NCBI GenBank assembly: GCA_022264855.1
Contig: JABYQU010000002.1
Location: forward strand, 1 to 64,000
DNA: 64,000 nt
Source: Lenzites betulinus
Lineage: Eukaryota; Basidiomycota; Agaricomycetes; Polyporales; Polyporaceae
Direction of reading: 5' to 3'
Shown piece after piece: positions 1 to 10,554 of the stretch. The notes beneath the pieces are model-generated. The model made no database searches. It saw only the letters and a program-made list of their open reading frames with translations, and had not been told where the DNA came from. Made by a program: the position numbers and the translations under genes. Numbering within the stretch: the stretch's first letter is position 1; the number at the start of each line of letters is the position of its first letter.

Positions 1-88
1 TAGCCTAGGATCGTCGGGGTTTAGTGAGTTGACACTCGTGTTGTACCCCAACCTTGCGTTCCTTGCATTCTCACAGCGTAACTAGGCC

Positions 89-1037
89 ATGTCTGCGCAG
101 CCAGATACACCCAAACACGCACCGGAGACCACCGATAAGGACCCAGTGGACGGCTCCTCGGTACACCCTGCGTTCTCCTCACCCAATGCGGACCTCGTTC
201 TGCGCTCCAAGGACGACACGCTCTTCCGTATCTCCTCAGATACCCTCAGCCGCGCCTCAGCATGGTTTCGGTCGATGCTGAGCCTCCCACAGGCGGCCGC
301 CTCTCCGTCACCAGGCGCGGAGCCCATCCAAGTCGACGAGAGCGCCGTCCTCGCAGCACTGCTTTCCATGATCAGCGGAATCGACCTGCCCGCCCTCGAC
401 GACGCCGACTTCCTGCAGTCGCTGCTCACAGCGGCGGACAAGTACGAGTGCCCCCTCGCCATCTCCGTCGTCCGCTCCGCGCTCTTCTCCCCCTTCCTCG
501 AGGTGTCGCCCATCCGGCTGTACGGCATCGCGAGCCGGATGGCCTGGAAGCGCGAGACGGAGTACGCCCGCGCAAAAGGCGCTCGCGCTCGACCTCCTCG
601 CGCCCGACTCGCTCCCCGAGCTCGTGCGCCTCGAGCCCGCCGCGCAGAGCGCGCTGCTCGGCCTGCACCGCGCGCGGCGCGGCGCGCTCGTCGCGGGGCT
701 CGACGACCCCGCGCTGTTCGGCGCGATTCTGCACAGCGTGCCCGCGGACGGCGCGCTCGCGGACGACGGCGCGGACCTGTGCCACAACCCGCTCGACCAC
801 AGCTCGTGGCACGCGCTCAAGTACGCGCTGCTGCGCGAGTTCGAGCGCGCGCCGCCGGGCGCGGACCTCGGCCCCGCGTTCTTCCGCATGCCGGAGGTCG
901 GCGCGATGTACGGCGCGCGCTGCGCGAAGTGCGGGCAGGCGAACTACCTGATGCAGAATCTGCTCGACGGGCTGAGCGGCGTCGTGCGGGATCTGCCCCG
1001 GACGCTCGAGGTGCGTGGTGTGTTTCGGGCGGCGTAG
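89..1037 (+). pseudogene. BTB/POZ-domain protein, copy 1, with a single-base frameshift
   Basis: BTB/POZ proteins usually act as protein-protein adaptors, and Agaricomycetes carry many lineage-specific copies. From ATG 89 the frame gives a BTB fold (DLVLRSKDDTLFRISSDTL, then a SMLSLPQ motif, residues about 32-130) up to about base 567. The family sequence then continues one frame over (ALALDLLAPDSLPELV) to the TAG ending at 1037. Copy 2 downstream has the matching segment in one continuous frame, so copy 1 carries about one extra base near 566-571. No intron can be this short. The end at TLE followed by gtgcgt could be a splice donor to an exon I cannot place. It is either a recent pseudogene or a base error in the assembly; I cannot separate these. 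Confidence 0.65.
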
Positions 1038-1602
1038 ACTTGGGGGCGTGCTCATTGGGTTTGGCGTGCAGTCGCCGTGAGAGGGGCGCGGTTCGGCGGG
1101 AGAAGAGCGGGCTTCGCGGTGGGAGCCCTGCGCGGGGGCGCAAAAGAGACGTATAGACCCGTCGTATCCTCGGAGCGGCGTTCCAAAGCATATTGAGTGG
1201 TCTTCATTCATGTATACACAGCGTGCTAGGGTGACATATAGGGCTGGTTCTGGACATGGCGATCCGCACGGTGTCGGGCCGTCGGAATAGCAGGACGAAC
1301 TTTGAGAGCGATTCCACGTGAGTAAACCCTAAGCCTGCGGTAAGTTACGTATTGGAACTGGCAACGCTGGCGTATGCCGCGTGTACTATACCCACCACGT
1401 ACTGGATTGAACTGCGGGCGACATCGCTACCTCGACACCTCTCACGTACGTGCTCAGCGCAATACACGGTACGCAGCCAGATGCATGACCTCCGATCGAC
1501 GCGGTCGCTGATTTTCAGTGCGCATGCGTCTAGCTTGCGACAAGCCAGTCCTAGCATACTGACCATCGGTCAAGAATCAAATCACCAAGCTCAACGTACC
1601 AG
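1038..1602. other. Spacer between the two BTB genes
   Basis: About 565 bases with no ORF of recognisable family. It should hold the terminator of copy 1 and the promoter of copy 2. I see no clear TATA box or repeat. Confidence 0.5.
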
Positions 1603-2551
1603 ATGGCAGACCCGGAATCAGCCCCTACCATCCACCCCGACTTCTCCTCTCCTAACGATGATGTCGTGCTACGCTCCTCTGACGGCAAGCTGTTTCGCAC
1701 ATCCTCGGATGCACTCTGTCGCTCCTCGGCCTTTTTCAAAACCATGCTCAGCCTCCCACAAGCTCCAGATAAAGACCACACGGTGCCGATCTCTATGGTC
1801 GAGACGGCGGACGCGCTCCTGTATATCCTATCCATCGCGAACGCCCGTGAACTCCCGCCCCTGGACGGTGTCAGTGTCATCGAAGACCTCCTCGCCGCCG
1901 GGGAGAAGTACGAGATGCCGATGGCCATCTCAGTCGCCCGCCTGGCATTCTCCTCCCGAGTCGTGAAAATACATCCTGTGCGCCTATATGGCATAGGATG
2001 CTGCAGGATGTGGGAGAAAGAGGCCCAGGAGGCCGCTTCGCGCACCCTTGGGATGAACCTGCTCGATCCTGAAGTACAGACGGAGCTTAGTCTCATCGCG
2101 CCCGTCCACCGCGCCATGCTCCTCGACCTCCACCGTCGCAGAAGAGACATCCTTTTCGCTGTGCTGAACAACGAGGACGTGTTCTACGCCAACATCCCCC
2201 GCGGTTTGTGTCACTATGGCCCCGCAGAGGGGGTGCACGACGCCGGTGAACCACGGCAGCTGGTTCGCCTTCAAATATTGGTTGATGCAGCGGTGGTGGG
2301 AACATCCAATGGACACGGAGCTCGACGGCGCATTCTACTGCGCAACCGCGTTCTCGTAGATGTACGTTGAGGCGTGCCTAAACTGTGATAGGAAACTATA
2401 CGATATGAAGACGACAGTTGACAAGATCAACAATATCATTGATAAACTTCCTCGCACTGTCGAAGTAAGCAGCTCTGGACACATACCACTATTCTTACAG
2501 CTCGCTGACATGGAGCACCCATCTCCTTGCGCCAGTGGACGAATTGACTGA
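1603..2551 (+). pseudogene. BTB/POZ-domain protein, copy 2, frameshifted and with an in-frame stop
   Basis: This is a tandem paralogue of the gene at 89: IHPDFSSPNDDVVLRSSDG matches VHPAFSSPNADLVLRSKDD in copy 1. The BTB domain is intact from ATG 1603. Around 2222-2236, at a run of five G, the family sequence moves to the next frame (CTTPVNHGSWFAFKYWLM, matching CHNPLDHSSWHALKYALL). In that frame a TAG at 2357-2359 sits where copy 1 has alanine, and homology resumes at once with MYVEAC. A 36-nt in-frame stretch after RTVE (2465-2500) looks like a very short intron. Two independent lesions make a pseudogene more likely than an assembly error. The N-terminal BTB part could still be expressed as a 255-aa protein. 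Confidence 0.65.
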
Positions 2552-3250
2552 GTCTCGAACCTCGAGGCTGAGGTATTGTGAGGGCTGCCGAGTCGCTGGA
2601 GAATTTCCTAACAGCTGTCAGCTGTTTGAGTAATATAGGATCGTGTCGTGGAAACATACATAGTAGCTGATCCCAAGGCATAACAAGGAAACGAGTTCGA
2701 AACTCGAAAGAGCTCGAGCCTGTAGGAGTAGTGAACGGGATCACGGGACGCACCTGGGGAGAGGAGTAAGACACGCGCCCACGTGACACGCGTCGAGGTG
2801 CTTGCCAATCACCGTCAGGACTAGCACTGCTCCTCCTGCCACTAGTACTACCGGGGTAGCCTCCCCAACCGCATCGTGCAAGCACTAGCCTCGTATAGAG
2901 CGACACATGCACTTAGTACCATCCATACCGCTCCGAGGAACCTCAAGACGCCCTCCTTTCTTCGCTCTCATTCTTGCGGCGGCGAGACATGGGTACCGGT
3001 TCGGTAAACCCAATAACGCGCATGACAAATCCTCCACCCGCATTCCGATCCCTTAACAACACAATCGTGTCCTGTAGGTGCCGACATCGGACAGGGCAAA
3101 GATGTGGGGTACGGATTGGATTGCACCATCCGATGTCGTTGGCGCCACGTCTCGTGCGTGCTTGGAGAGCGCATCATCCGGGCCTCTGCTCGTCGAGTAG
3201 CCGTTAGTCACCGACGCATTCCGTGATAACGTCTCGCCCGCACGTCGCTG
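2552..3250. other. Intergenic region upstream of the GST-like gene
   Basis: About 700 bases without a supportable gene. The short ORFs on both strands have no family resemblance. The right edge leads into the TATA box at 3251. Confidence 0.5.
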
Positions 3251-3258
3251 TATAAAAG
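3251..3258 (+). promoter_or_regulatory. TATA box of the GST-like gene
   Basis: A canonical TATAAAAG lies about 109 bases before the ATG at 3360. The leader between them is rich in CCCCTC and CACAAC, as expected for a transcription start region in a strongly expressed fungal gene. Confidence 0.65.
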
Positions 3259-3359
3259 GGACCATGTTGGACGGATAGAGACCATCACCCGTACCCTCTA
3301 ACACAACGACTCGGCACCCCCGCCTCTCATCCCCTCAACACCCATTAATCACCGTCGCG

Positions 3360-4583
3360 ATGTCCAAGGTAAATCCAACGCACAATGTCCACCTTCAGGC
3401 GTGTTCATTTACGCACGCCCTCCAGCCCGTCTTCTACACCTTCAACCTCTCCGTCTGGTCCGCCGCGCCCGAGTTGGCACTGTAAGTACCCTACGCAGCA
3501 TTTCCCGCGTCTTCCGCAGCTCACCGCATCCCGCCCCACGCAGTGCTGAGCTCGGCTACGCCGACGACGCCGTCGAGACGAGGATCATCAACGTCGTCGA
3601 GGGCGAGAACTTCGCCCCCTCGTTCCTCCAAATCGTGCGTAAGCACCCCTGCCCCCCTCTCTTCGCGGGCCCCTCGCTATCAGGGTTTCCATGCTTGCCG
3701 CACTGCCCGCGGAATTTCCAACCGCGCACCGAGCATGCACATCTGACCCCCGCCACCAGAACCCTCACGGCACGCTCCCCACGCTAGTGGTGGACGGCAA
3801 GGCGTACACGAACACGAAGGACGTCGTGCACTATCTCGTCGCGCACGCGCCCAAGAAGGCTGCGCCAGGCACCGCGCTCATCGACACGGTTCATGAGGAC
3901 CGCTTTGACCCCAACCTGCCCCTGCTCCTTGCGGTACGTACGGCCAGGATGCTTGGATTGTTTTCATGAGCAAGCGTGCCCCATACTCATCGCCCTCTCC
4001 CGATCTAGCGCACGGAAGAGGAGCTGAAGGCGAAGTCTGACCCGTCTGACTTCTCGCACACCTTCGCCAGCAACCGTACGTCGCACCACATATCACCACA
4101 CATCCTCCGCTCGCCCGAAAACTGACGTATCCCTCTCGCGCCCCAGGCCAGAATTCGCTCGAGAAGCACAGCGTGCTCCCCGAGGCCGCCCCGTTCAAGG
4201 CGTTCTACGACGCGAAGAAGGCCGCGAACGGCGGCGTGCTCGCCATCTACAAGGGCGCCGCGACCCCCGAGGCGGCGCGCGACTTCCTCGCGCAGTCCGT
4301 GCAGCACTGGGCGACGCTCGCCGCGTTCATCGCGGACGGGCTCCCCGCGGCGCTGCCCGCGTCCGGCTTCCTCGGCGGCACGACGCCCGGGGAGGACGAC
4401 TTCCACGTGGGCGCGTGGCTCACGCGCGTCGTGCACCTCACGGGCGGCACGGCGGACAAGGACGGGTACAAGTCGCTCCAGAAGGAGACGAAGGCGCCGG
4501 TGTCGCCCAAGGTCGCGGCGTACTGGGCGGCGTGGGTCACGCGGCCGAGCTTCAAGAAGGTGTACGCGGATGGTCTCCACTAG
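3360..4583 (+). CDS. Glutathione S-transferase-like protein, 277 aa
   Basis: Probably a cytosolic thioredoxin-fold enzyme that conjugates glutathione to electrophiles. Exons are 3360-3368, 3426-3481, 3544-3634, 3760-3933, 4009-4075 and 4147-4583 (834 nt). The first exon is only nine bases (M-S-K). The N-terminal GST domain (residues 1 to about 90) has FYTFNLSVWSAAPELALAEL and the cis-proline loop NPHGTLPTLVVDGKA. A longer helical C-terminal domain holds the motif DDFHVGAWLTRVV. The catalytic Ser/Tyr/Cys cannot be assigned, and the family includes members with other roles. A TATA box lies 109 bases upstream. The gene converges on DLT1. The joined frame is clean, so the splice map is fairly secure, while substrate and GST class are not. 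Confidence 0.85.
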
Positions 4584-5007
4584 ATGCATGACTGTCGGGT
4601 TGTGTTTGCCCGGAATGTACTTGTATGGACATGGATGGATATAGATTCTTCTGCGTGCGTTCACTTACGCTCACTTACGTTGTGACCTCCAGGGTGCACT
4701 GCATCCTCGCTTGACGTGGTGATGGGCTCCCGGCTATGGCGATGTGACACGGTTTTTGCCGGCGACCACACAGGTCGCGAACGCAAACCAAATGAAACAG
4801 CGAAAGCCTGTGGGTGTGATCATTCGTGCTACCTCTCAGCATCTGAAACCAGTCATCAGCTATAGACTGCACGCATACACACCCAAAACACTTACAAGTA
4901 CTCAGATCCGTGCTCGATCCCTCATGCATCTCCAAATAGCACTCGTTAAGTCTACCGCCGCCCGCGAACATTAGCACTACACCCGCTGCGGTCGTTAAAT
5001 ACTGCAC
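4584..5007. other. Convergent 3' spacer, GST-like gene to DLT1
   Basis: About 424 bases between two stop codons facing each other. It should hold both polyadenylation regions. Nothing else is visible. Confidence 0.5.
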
Positions 5008-5905
5008 TCACATGGTCTCGATCTCCCTTGCCGCGCGGATACCCACCACATACTCCTGCTCGGTCGGTTCGCGTGTGGCGTGGCGTGCGAGTTGCACGGC
5101 GGAGTCGTAATAATGTAAAGGCGTAAGCCCATCTTCGTCCTTGCTGAGAAGTGGAAGGAGGAAGCGGAAGTGGTGCAGCATACGCGCATGCGGCCGCAGT
5201 GGTGGGTGTCGTGGAATGACTAAGTGCGCGAGCTTGTCTAGTGCGGCGGGGTCAGCTTATTCGTGCAGCGGCGAGGCCTGGGACGTACCTATCGCGCGCA
5301 CACTGTCGAGGAGAGACGTGCGGAAGCGGACCCCTGCGTACTTCGTGCCGGGCCTGCCGCAGCCCTCCTGGAAGCCCTCCTTCGGGCGCGCCTCGTATGC
5401 GATGAGGCACGCCCGCGTGTGCTCCTGCTGCATATACAGGAAGACGCTCTGCTCCGCGCACATCCGCATGAGCAATCTTACCTCTCGGAAGTCACGAATG
5501 GGGGCACACGCACCTCGGGGACGTCATTCTTGCCGAGGGTGCGGAACGTCTTCGAGATGCGCTGCAGCCGCCTGTGCACCGCGATGCGCCGCTTCAAGCA
5601 GAACGCCAACGACATAATCAACTACACACACGCCAACCCTCATCAGCATCCTGCCCATTCCATAACCCCTGCCACGATCCCACAGAGAGCCAAAGAGAGA
5701 GAGAGAGCACGCATACCATGAAGACATACGCCGCGCCAATAACGACCGCGTTCACATTCTTCACGAACGAGCGGTTCGGGGCGGTGCGCACGGCCTGCGA
5801 GAGGAGGAAGGCGCACGAGATGGCGGCGAAGAAGGTCGTCACGAGCACGATGGCGGCATAGCAGATCGGCGAGAGCGTCGACCGCCGGAAGATGCGGGGG
5901 AACAT
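5008..5905 (-). CDS. DLT1: DLT1-like membrane protein (defect at low temperature), 228 aa
   Basis: Fungal DLT1 proteins are small two-helix membrane proteins needed for growth in the cold in yeast; the biochemical role is unknown. Exons on the minus strand are 5905-5717, 5621-5514, 5448-5289 and 5237-5008 (687 nt). The first exon has a transmembrane helix (IVLVTTFFAAISCAFLL), the loop AVRTAPNRSFVKNVNAVVIG and the start of the second helix. The second helix ends in the basic FCLKRRIAVHRRL. The conserved cytosolic part follows: EHTRACLIAYEARPKEG, GRPGTKY and GVRFR. The C-terminus is unusually plain and ends in AREIETM. Identification is by family pattern from memory. The four exons join without a frame conflict. 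Confidence 0.85.
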
Positions 5906-6312
5906 GCAGGTTCGCTCCAGAGGCGCATGCTGCTGCAGGCGCCCGTTTCTCCGCGTCGAGCGGTCTGCGTGCGGGCCGCGCGTGCCGGGTAGCTGAGTGC
6001 GAGGACACGATCACTTGCGCCGTCCAAGCTTCTAGTTTCGAGGCAAGTATTGCAGCAGGCTCACGGTGGAAGGACGGGACGACAGGTGGTGGTACACGTT
6101 CATTGCAAAAGCTAAGATAACGACAGGAAGCAATCCGACAAGAATGATACAGCAGGAAGGGGGCAGAAGGTGAAGTACTACTAAAGGGACACGTCGTACA
6201 TTCCTGATGCACCGGCGGCACAAGAAGGGGTGTAAATGTGAAACGAGGTATGCGGGACGTCTCAGTTCTAGTGGGAGGTCTCTTGTGTGCGGGATGCGCG
6301 GCGCATCTGGGC
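5906..6312. other. Spacer between DLT1 and the CAP gene
   Basis: About 407 bases between two minus-strand genes. It holds the DLT1 promoter and the 3' end of the CAP gene. No convincing TATA box or ORF is seen. Confidence 0.5.
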
Positions 6313-7770
6313 TCACGCTTGAACATTCTGGCTGTAGACGGGCGTGTTAGGGTGTCTGGGATGTGCGTGGGTAGGGAGGAGACGTACCCGAATTGACCGA
6401 TGACGTTGCCCTGGACGGAGTATTCGCAGACGAAGTACTTCGCAGGCTGGAGGACGTAAAATATAAGTCATCGCATTCGAGCAATCTGCAAGTCAACCTA
6501 CCCCGAACGATGCAGCGAAGATGCCGTTGCATGACTGCACAGCACACCCGACCTGGGTGCTGGCTTTCCACACAACCTGGGTGAAGTGCGAGGGTTGCGG
6601 GTTGCTCGGGTCGTACTCAGCTACAGAAGACAATGTTAGCAACGCGCACTTCCAGACACAACAAAACAGGTACTGACAGACTTCGTCAGTCCAAGACTTG
6701 ACGGCGGCCTGGATGTCATAGCTGCTGCCGGTGCCAGCAGCCAAGTTCTCTGCAGCCATCCAAATCAGTAAAGCAAAACGAAAATCCGTGGAACTTGAAT
6801 ACGAACCTCCGAAAGGACCGAGCGTTCCGCCGGAGTGCTGGAACACACAGCCGTTGGCCCACTGCTGCGCCTTCGCAGCAAGGTTGTCGCTCCAGGTCAA
6901 GTCCGACGCGCCGTGCTGGGCACGGATGGAGTTGTGCGCCTGGAGGTATTGGTCGATGTCGCTCTGGGAGGTCGCGCCGCTGCTGGAGTCACCGCTGCTG
7001 CTGCTGCTACTGCTAGAGCCGCTGTTGCCGTTGCTGGAGCCACTCGAGGCGTTAGCCGTGGCCTGGGGCTGCTGCGTGGTCGTCTTCTTGGTGGTGGTGG
7101 ACGTCGGAGGCGGGGGAGGGGGCGCTTCCGAATGCGAGGTGGTGGTGTGGATGGTGGTGGAGGTGGAGGTGGTGGAGTGCGTGGTGGACGTCGAGGACGT
7201 CGTGGGCTTGATGGAAGTGGTCAAGCGGGCCTTCGAGGCAGGCGCAGTGCTGCTCGCCACGAAAGGCGCGAGCGAGACTTTCCGGGTGGAGGAGGTGGTG
7301 TTGGCACTACTGTGCGTGAGCGCCTTGACAGAGATGGTGGGCGCCGCGGGGGTGACGGTGGAGACTGAGGCCGTGACGATCACGTTTGCAGGCGCAACAG
7401 AAGCAGGGGGGATGAGCAGAGGCGAGGTCGAAGACGCGATGCTCGTAGTGGATGCGCTGGACAGACCAGACCTGCGAAAAGTGTTGTGTAAGTGCTCGTG
7501 CACGTTCGGAATTGAGAGATACACATACGATCTGACGCGGCATGCCTTGGTGGCGACGGCACCCATGTCATCTGTGACCGTTTTGGTGAGGACCTGACCC
7601 CAGCGGTCTGTGCCCATAACGCTTCCGGGCCATCCCCACTTGGAGCCGCACTTCTGAATGCATGCGTCGGTGCCCTCGTTTCGGCGGGCGCAAGCAGGGC
7701 CCGCGTGGGCGCTGGTGGTGAAGACGAGGAGAAGGGGAAGAGAAAGGAGGAAATACACCAGGCGATTCAT
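6313..7770 (-). CDS. Secreted CAP/PR-1 (SCP) domain protein, 391 aa
   Basis: CAP proteins are secreted; fungal members bind sterols or lipids or act in fruiting and host contact. Exons are 7770-7529, 7471-6807, 6749-6678, 6620-6502, 6446-6388 and 6331-6313 (1,176 nt). ATG 7770 opens a clear signal peptide (VYFLLSLPLLLVFTTSAHAG). The frame stays open further upstream but has no ATG. A Cys-containing N-terminal stretch (CARRNEGTDACIQKCGSKW) is followed by about 150 residues of Ser/Thr/Pro linker, surely heavily O-glycosylated. The C-terminal CAP domain has YLQAHNSIRAQHG, FGENLAAGTG, HFTQVVWK and the closing YFVCEYS. The CAP tetrad (His, Glu, Glu, His) appears to be present. The N-terminal Cys stretch is not a domain I can name. 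Confidence 0.88.
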
Positions 7771-8510
7771 TGTGCGGCGAGGCAAGAAGCGGATTTATAT
7801 TACTACAGGAAAGAATGGGTTGTAAAAAGAAGGTGCGTCGTGCGGACGAAAGGTAGGGAAGGGGAAGGGAGGGGCAGACGCAGAACGGGGCGCGCTGCGT
7901 CAGTGAGAAGGTGGTAAAGAGAGTCGGGGCGTACGAGCCCGGGCTTATGTACCGAGGACGGACTCGGGGACGCGGTCGCACATGGGCGGGATTGCTACGA
8001 TCGTGCCGCGTGCGCCTGGAGAAAGTGGGGAAGCGTCGGTCACCAGGGGGACCGTATGGCGAGCGCTGATGAGCTGTGTAGCGCAAATATACTGACAGAT
8101 CCTGCACGCAGTGTGTCATAGTCACTCTCGCTCAGGCTCTTCGGACGGCAGAAAGCGTCAGATTACACAGGAGGACGTACAAACGACCCGCTGCGGGAGG
8201 AAGAGGAAGGAAGACTGCCCGTATTAATGGCGTCCGAGGAAGAAAACTAAAGCGGTTCCGAGTCGGTGTCATTTAGACGCTTATCAGAAGCCGTAAGGGG
8301 GCTCGGGAAGCGTGGGAATGCTCGACGTCTCCGTGTGCCTTGCTGCCCGGTGATGGCATGCTGGCACTCGATGGCACTCGACTTGCTCGCAACCACCATC
8401 CGCGGCCGGTCTGGTGCTTCCTCTCCTCCGTGTTCCGGTGCCTCCGGGTAATCTCTTCCTGAGCCACACCCTGTTCGCGCAACCACCGGGCTACGATACG
8501 CTGCAGTCCG
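7771..8510. other. Divergent intergenic region
   Basis: About 740 bases between the CAP gene (-) and the small gene at 8511 (+). It should contain both promoters. A pyrimidine-rich tract and AT-rich motifs lie close to the CAP start, but no single promoter element stands out. Confidence 0.45.
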
Positions 8511-8990
8511 ATGGCTTCACCACCACCTCTGGATCCGCCATTCTACCTGCTCGTCTCGCACAGTCAGTCTCTCAGCAACGCAGCTGTGCCCGCGTCCTCC
8601 TCGCTCAGCCACCCCGTGATTGAGTACCACTACGCTGATGACCCGCCCAACTCTCTTCTGCCGCAGCTCGGGGAGCATGTTCTCGTATTAGACTACGATC
8701 CCGCACGGCCTGCATCCCCGACCGTAAAGAGCCTCTCGGCTAACCTGGCCATCTCTGCTGTCAAGGTCGCCGATGCCCCTGGTGCTGCAGTTTCCGACGA
8801 GCCCACACGGACGAGCAACAACTCCATGTATGTCATTGAGACGATTGCTAGGCCAATAGATATGTCCGTACGACACTGCTTTCACCGCCGCGCGCGTCCT
8901 GACGATCGTCTACACAGCGCGCCGGAAGATGATGAGCAGCACTCTGTGCATGAGATTCTTGCCCGGTACAAGCACAGGTTTGTGCGGTGA
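8511..8990 (+). CDS. Small conserved-looking protein of unknown function, 141 or 159 aa
   Basis: I do not recognise this protein. Read straight through it is 159 aa. A 54-nt stretch at 8864-8917 starts gtccgt and ends tacacag, and removing it keeps the frame and gives 141 aa with PIDIAPEDDEQ at the joint, which I think is right. The N-terminal half is ordered-looking (DPPFYLLVSHSQSL, VIEYHYADDPPNSLL, GEHVLVLDYDP). The C-terminus is a charged helix, HSVHEILARYKHRFVR. There is no signal peptide or membrane segment. It converges on EMC7. Balanced composition and the clean frame support a real gene. Confidence 0.6.
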   Translation: MASPPPLDPPFYLLVSHSQSLSNAAVPASSSLSHPVIEYHYADDPPNSLLPQLGEHVLVLDYDPARPASPTVKSLSANLAISAVKVADAPGAAVSDEPTRTSNNSMYVIETIARPIDMSVRHCFHRRARPDDRLHSAPEDDEQHSVHEILARYKHRFVR

Positions 8991-9252
8991 TCTTCGGAAC
9001 TTGTTTTGACCGTGGTCACTCATGTGCAGCAACAGAAACGCTACTCTCCGTCGTATCCTTGACTATCCACATACCATGGGCACGGTCGCCCAAGATATCC
9101 CCAACTCACCACCGCCTGCTGCGGCATCGCCGCAGTCGTGATGGGCCTTGAGCATGCTTCGACTCGAGAACACTTGAGTAGTCCCGGCCAATGAGAGTCT
9201 ATACCACAGCGTCCAGTATAATGTATAAGTAACGCGAATCCTATCATACCCC

Positions 9253-10306
9253 TTATCTCTTCTTGTTCTTGCCACTGCGCTGCTTTGCGCCTGCAGAGCT
9301 GGCCCCCTTCGACGTGCCGGAAGTTGCTGCTTTCGGCTCCTCACCTCCAGCGAGCAGCTGCGAGAAACTGCCGAGGATATGAGCACAAATACGGGCGTGA
9401 ACGACATGGTAATTCGTACCCGGACGCGAGGTCTCCGCTCTGCAGCGAATTCTGGATGTTCGACATCTTCGCGTGACGCTCCTTGAAGTCCTCCATGACC
9501 TCCGGGTCCATGTTTTTCTGCACATCTCATCAGTCTCGCGGACAAAGCCCAAGCCCGAGCCTGGGTGCCAAGAAGGGTACGCACCATAAGTGTCGGCATG
9601 AAGAGCACGAGCACGCCCGCGCCGAGCATCATCATCATCATCGGGTTCTTGAACATCCCGATTATGTTGAACGACTCGCGCGGGATGAAGTAGTCATGCC
9701 GGCCACGCGCGCTGAGCACGATGGGGTACGGCAGCGTCGCGGGCGCGGCGGGGGTGAGCGGCGTGCCCGGGAAGTAGGGCCGCACTTCGGGGAGCGAGTC
9801 CGCTTCGAAGACGTCTACGCGCAGCTACAGATGATGAATAGGTTAGAGGGACTGGTTTGTGAGTGAGCGGTGGTAGGGGCGTGCCTGTTCGAAGTGGTGG
9901 TCGTGTGCTTGGACGGAGAGGACGTATGTTCCGGCGGGGACTCCGGGTCTGGTATGAGGGTCAAATGGGGGTTCAAGCTTCCGACGTAGGACGGACGGAC
10001 ATTACGAAGGAGCCATCGCGCGTCACGCTTCCTCGTAGCTTGCCGTTATCGAGCACGACCTTTGCTTGACCGAGCTCCTTCAAGCCTGGCGTACCACGTA
10101 CGGTCAGCACTATGATAGGCTGCAGCATTGCGGGAACATACTTGGACATTGCTCATTCCATTGTACGCGGCCCTTCAGGTCGAGCGCGAGCACGGATAGG
10201 CAAGAACTATAAGAACGGGTAGAATAGTTTCAGCAAGTTTTACCGCAATGTTGAAACGCAGACTAGCGTACCTTGCAAGAGCGAGGAGAGTGAGCGGGAT
10301 ACGCAT
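9253..10306 (-). CDS. EMC7: ER membrane protein complex subunit 7 (EMC7), 233 aa
   Basis: EMC7 is a luminal beta-sandwich subunit of the ER insertase that places tail-anchored and multipass proteins in the membrane. Exons are 10306-10272, 10206-10142, 10085-10001, 9948-9885, 9824-9585, 9517-9420 and 9367-9253 (702 nt). The start MRIPLTLLALASSCLSVLA is a signal peptide split by the first intron. Next come LDLKGRVQWNEQCPSL, LGQAKVVLDNGKL, VPAGTYVLSV, the membrane helix MMLGAGVLVLFMPTLM, then MDPEVMEDFKERHAKM, LQSGDLASG and a Lys-rich tail KQRSGKNKKR. The fourth intron (9884-9825) begins with GC rather than GT. The gene shares a 248-bp promoter region with UTP23. Confidence 0.92.
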
Positions 10307-10554
10307 TGCGTGGTGGTCGGTGTCGGTGAGGAACGCGAGACGCGCCCGTCACCGCGAAGTGGCATCGCAGGAGCCACGGCCCGGCGGCAAATCCCGCCAA
10401 TTGGTTCCTGCTCTTCGATCGTCCGTCATATTTTGTCCTCTACTTCTTCGCTCTACTACCGCGCTACCGACTCTATCACGTCCTTGGGCTCAAACTAGTG
10501 CACAGATCACGCCCACAACATCTCGTAGACTTCACCCACCCGTAACTCGACAAA

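Noticed and set aside
2685..2720. tRNA-like T-loop (gagttcgaaactc)
   Set aside because: No acceptor stem, anticodon arm or A-box can be laid out around it. It is a chance hairpin.
6731..7597. 288-codon plus-strand ORF
   Set aside because: It is the antisense of the Ser/Thr/Pro linker of the CAP protein, whose repetitive codons leave the opposite strand open.
7771..7785. Upstream start of the CAP gene five codons earlier
   Set aside because: The codon there is TTG, and the signal peptide begins properly at ATG 7770.
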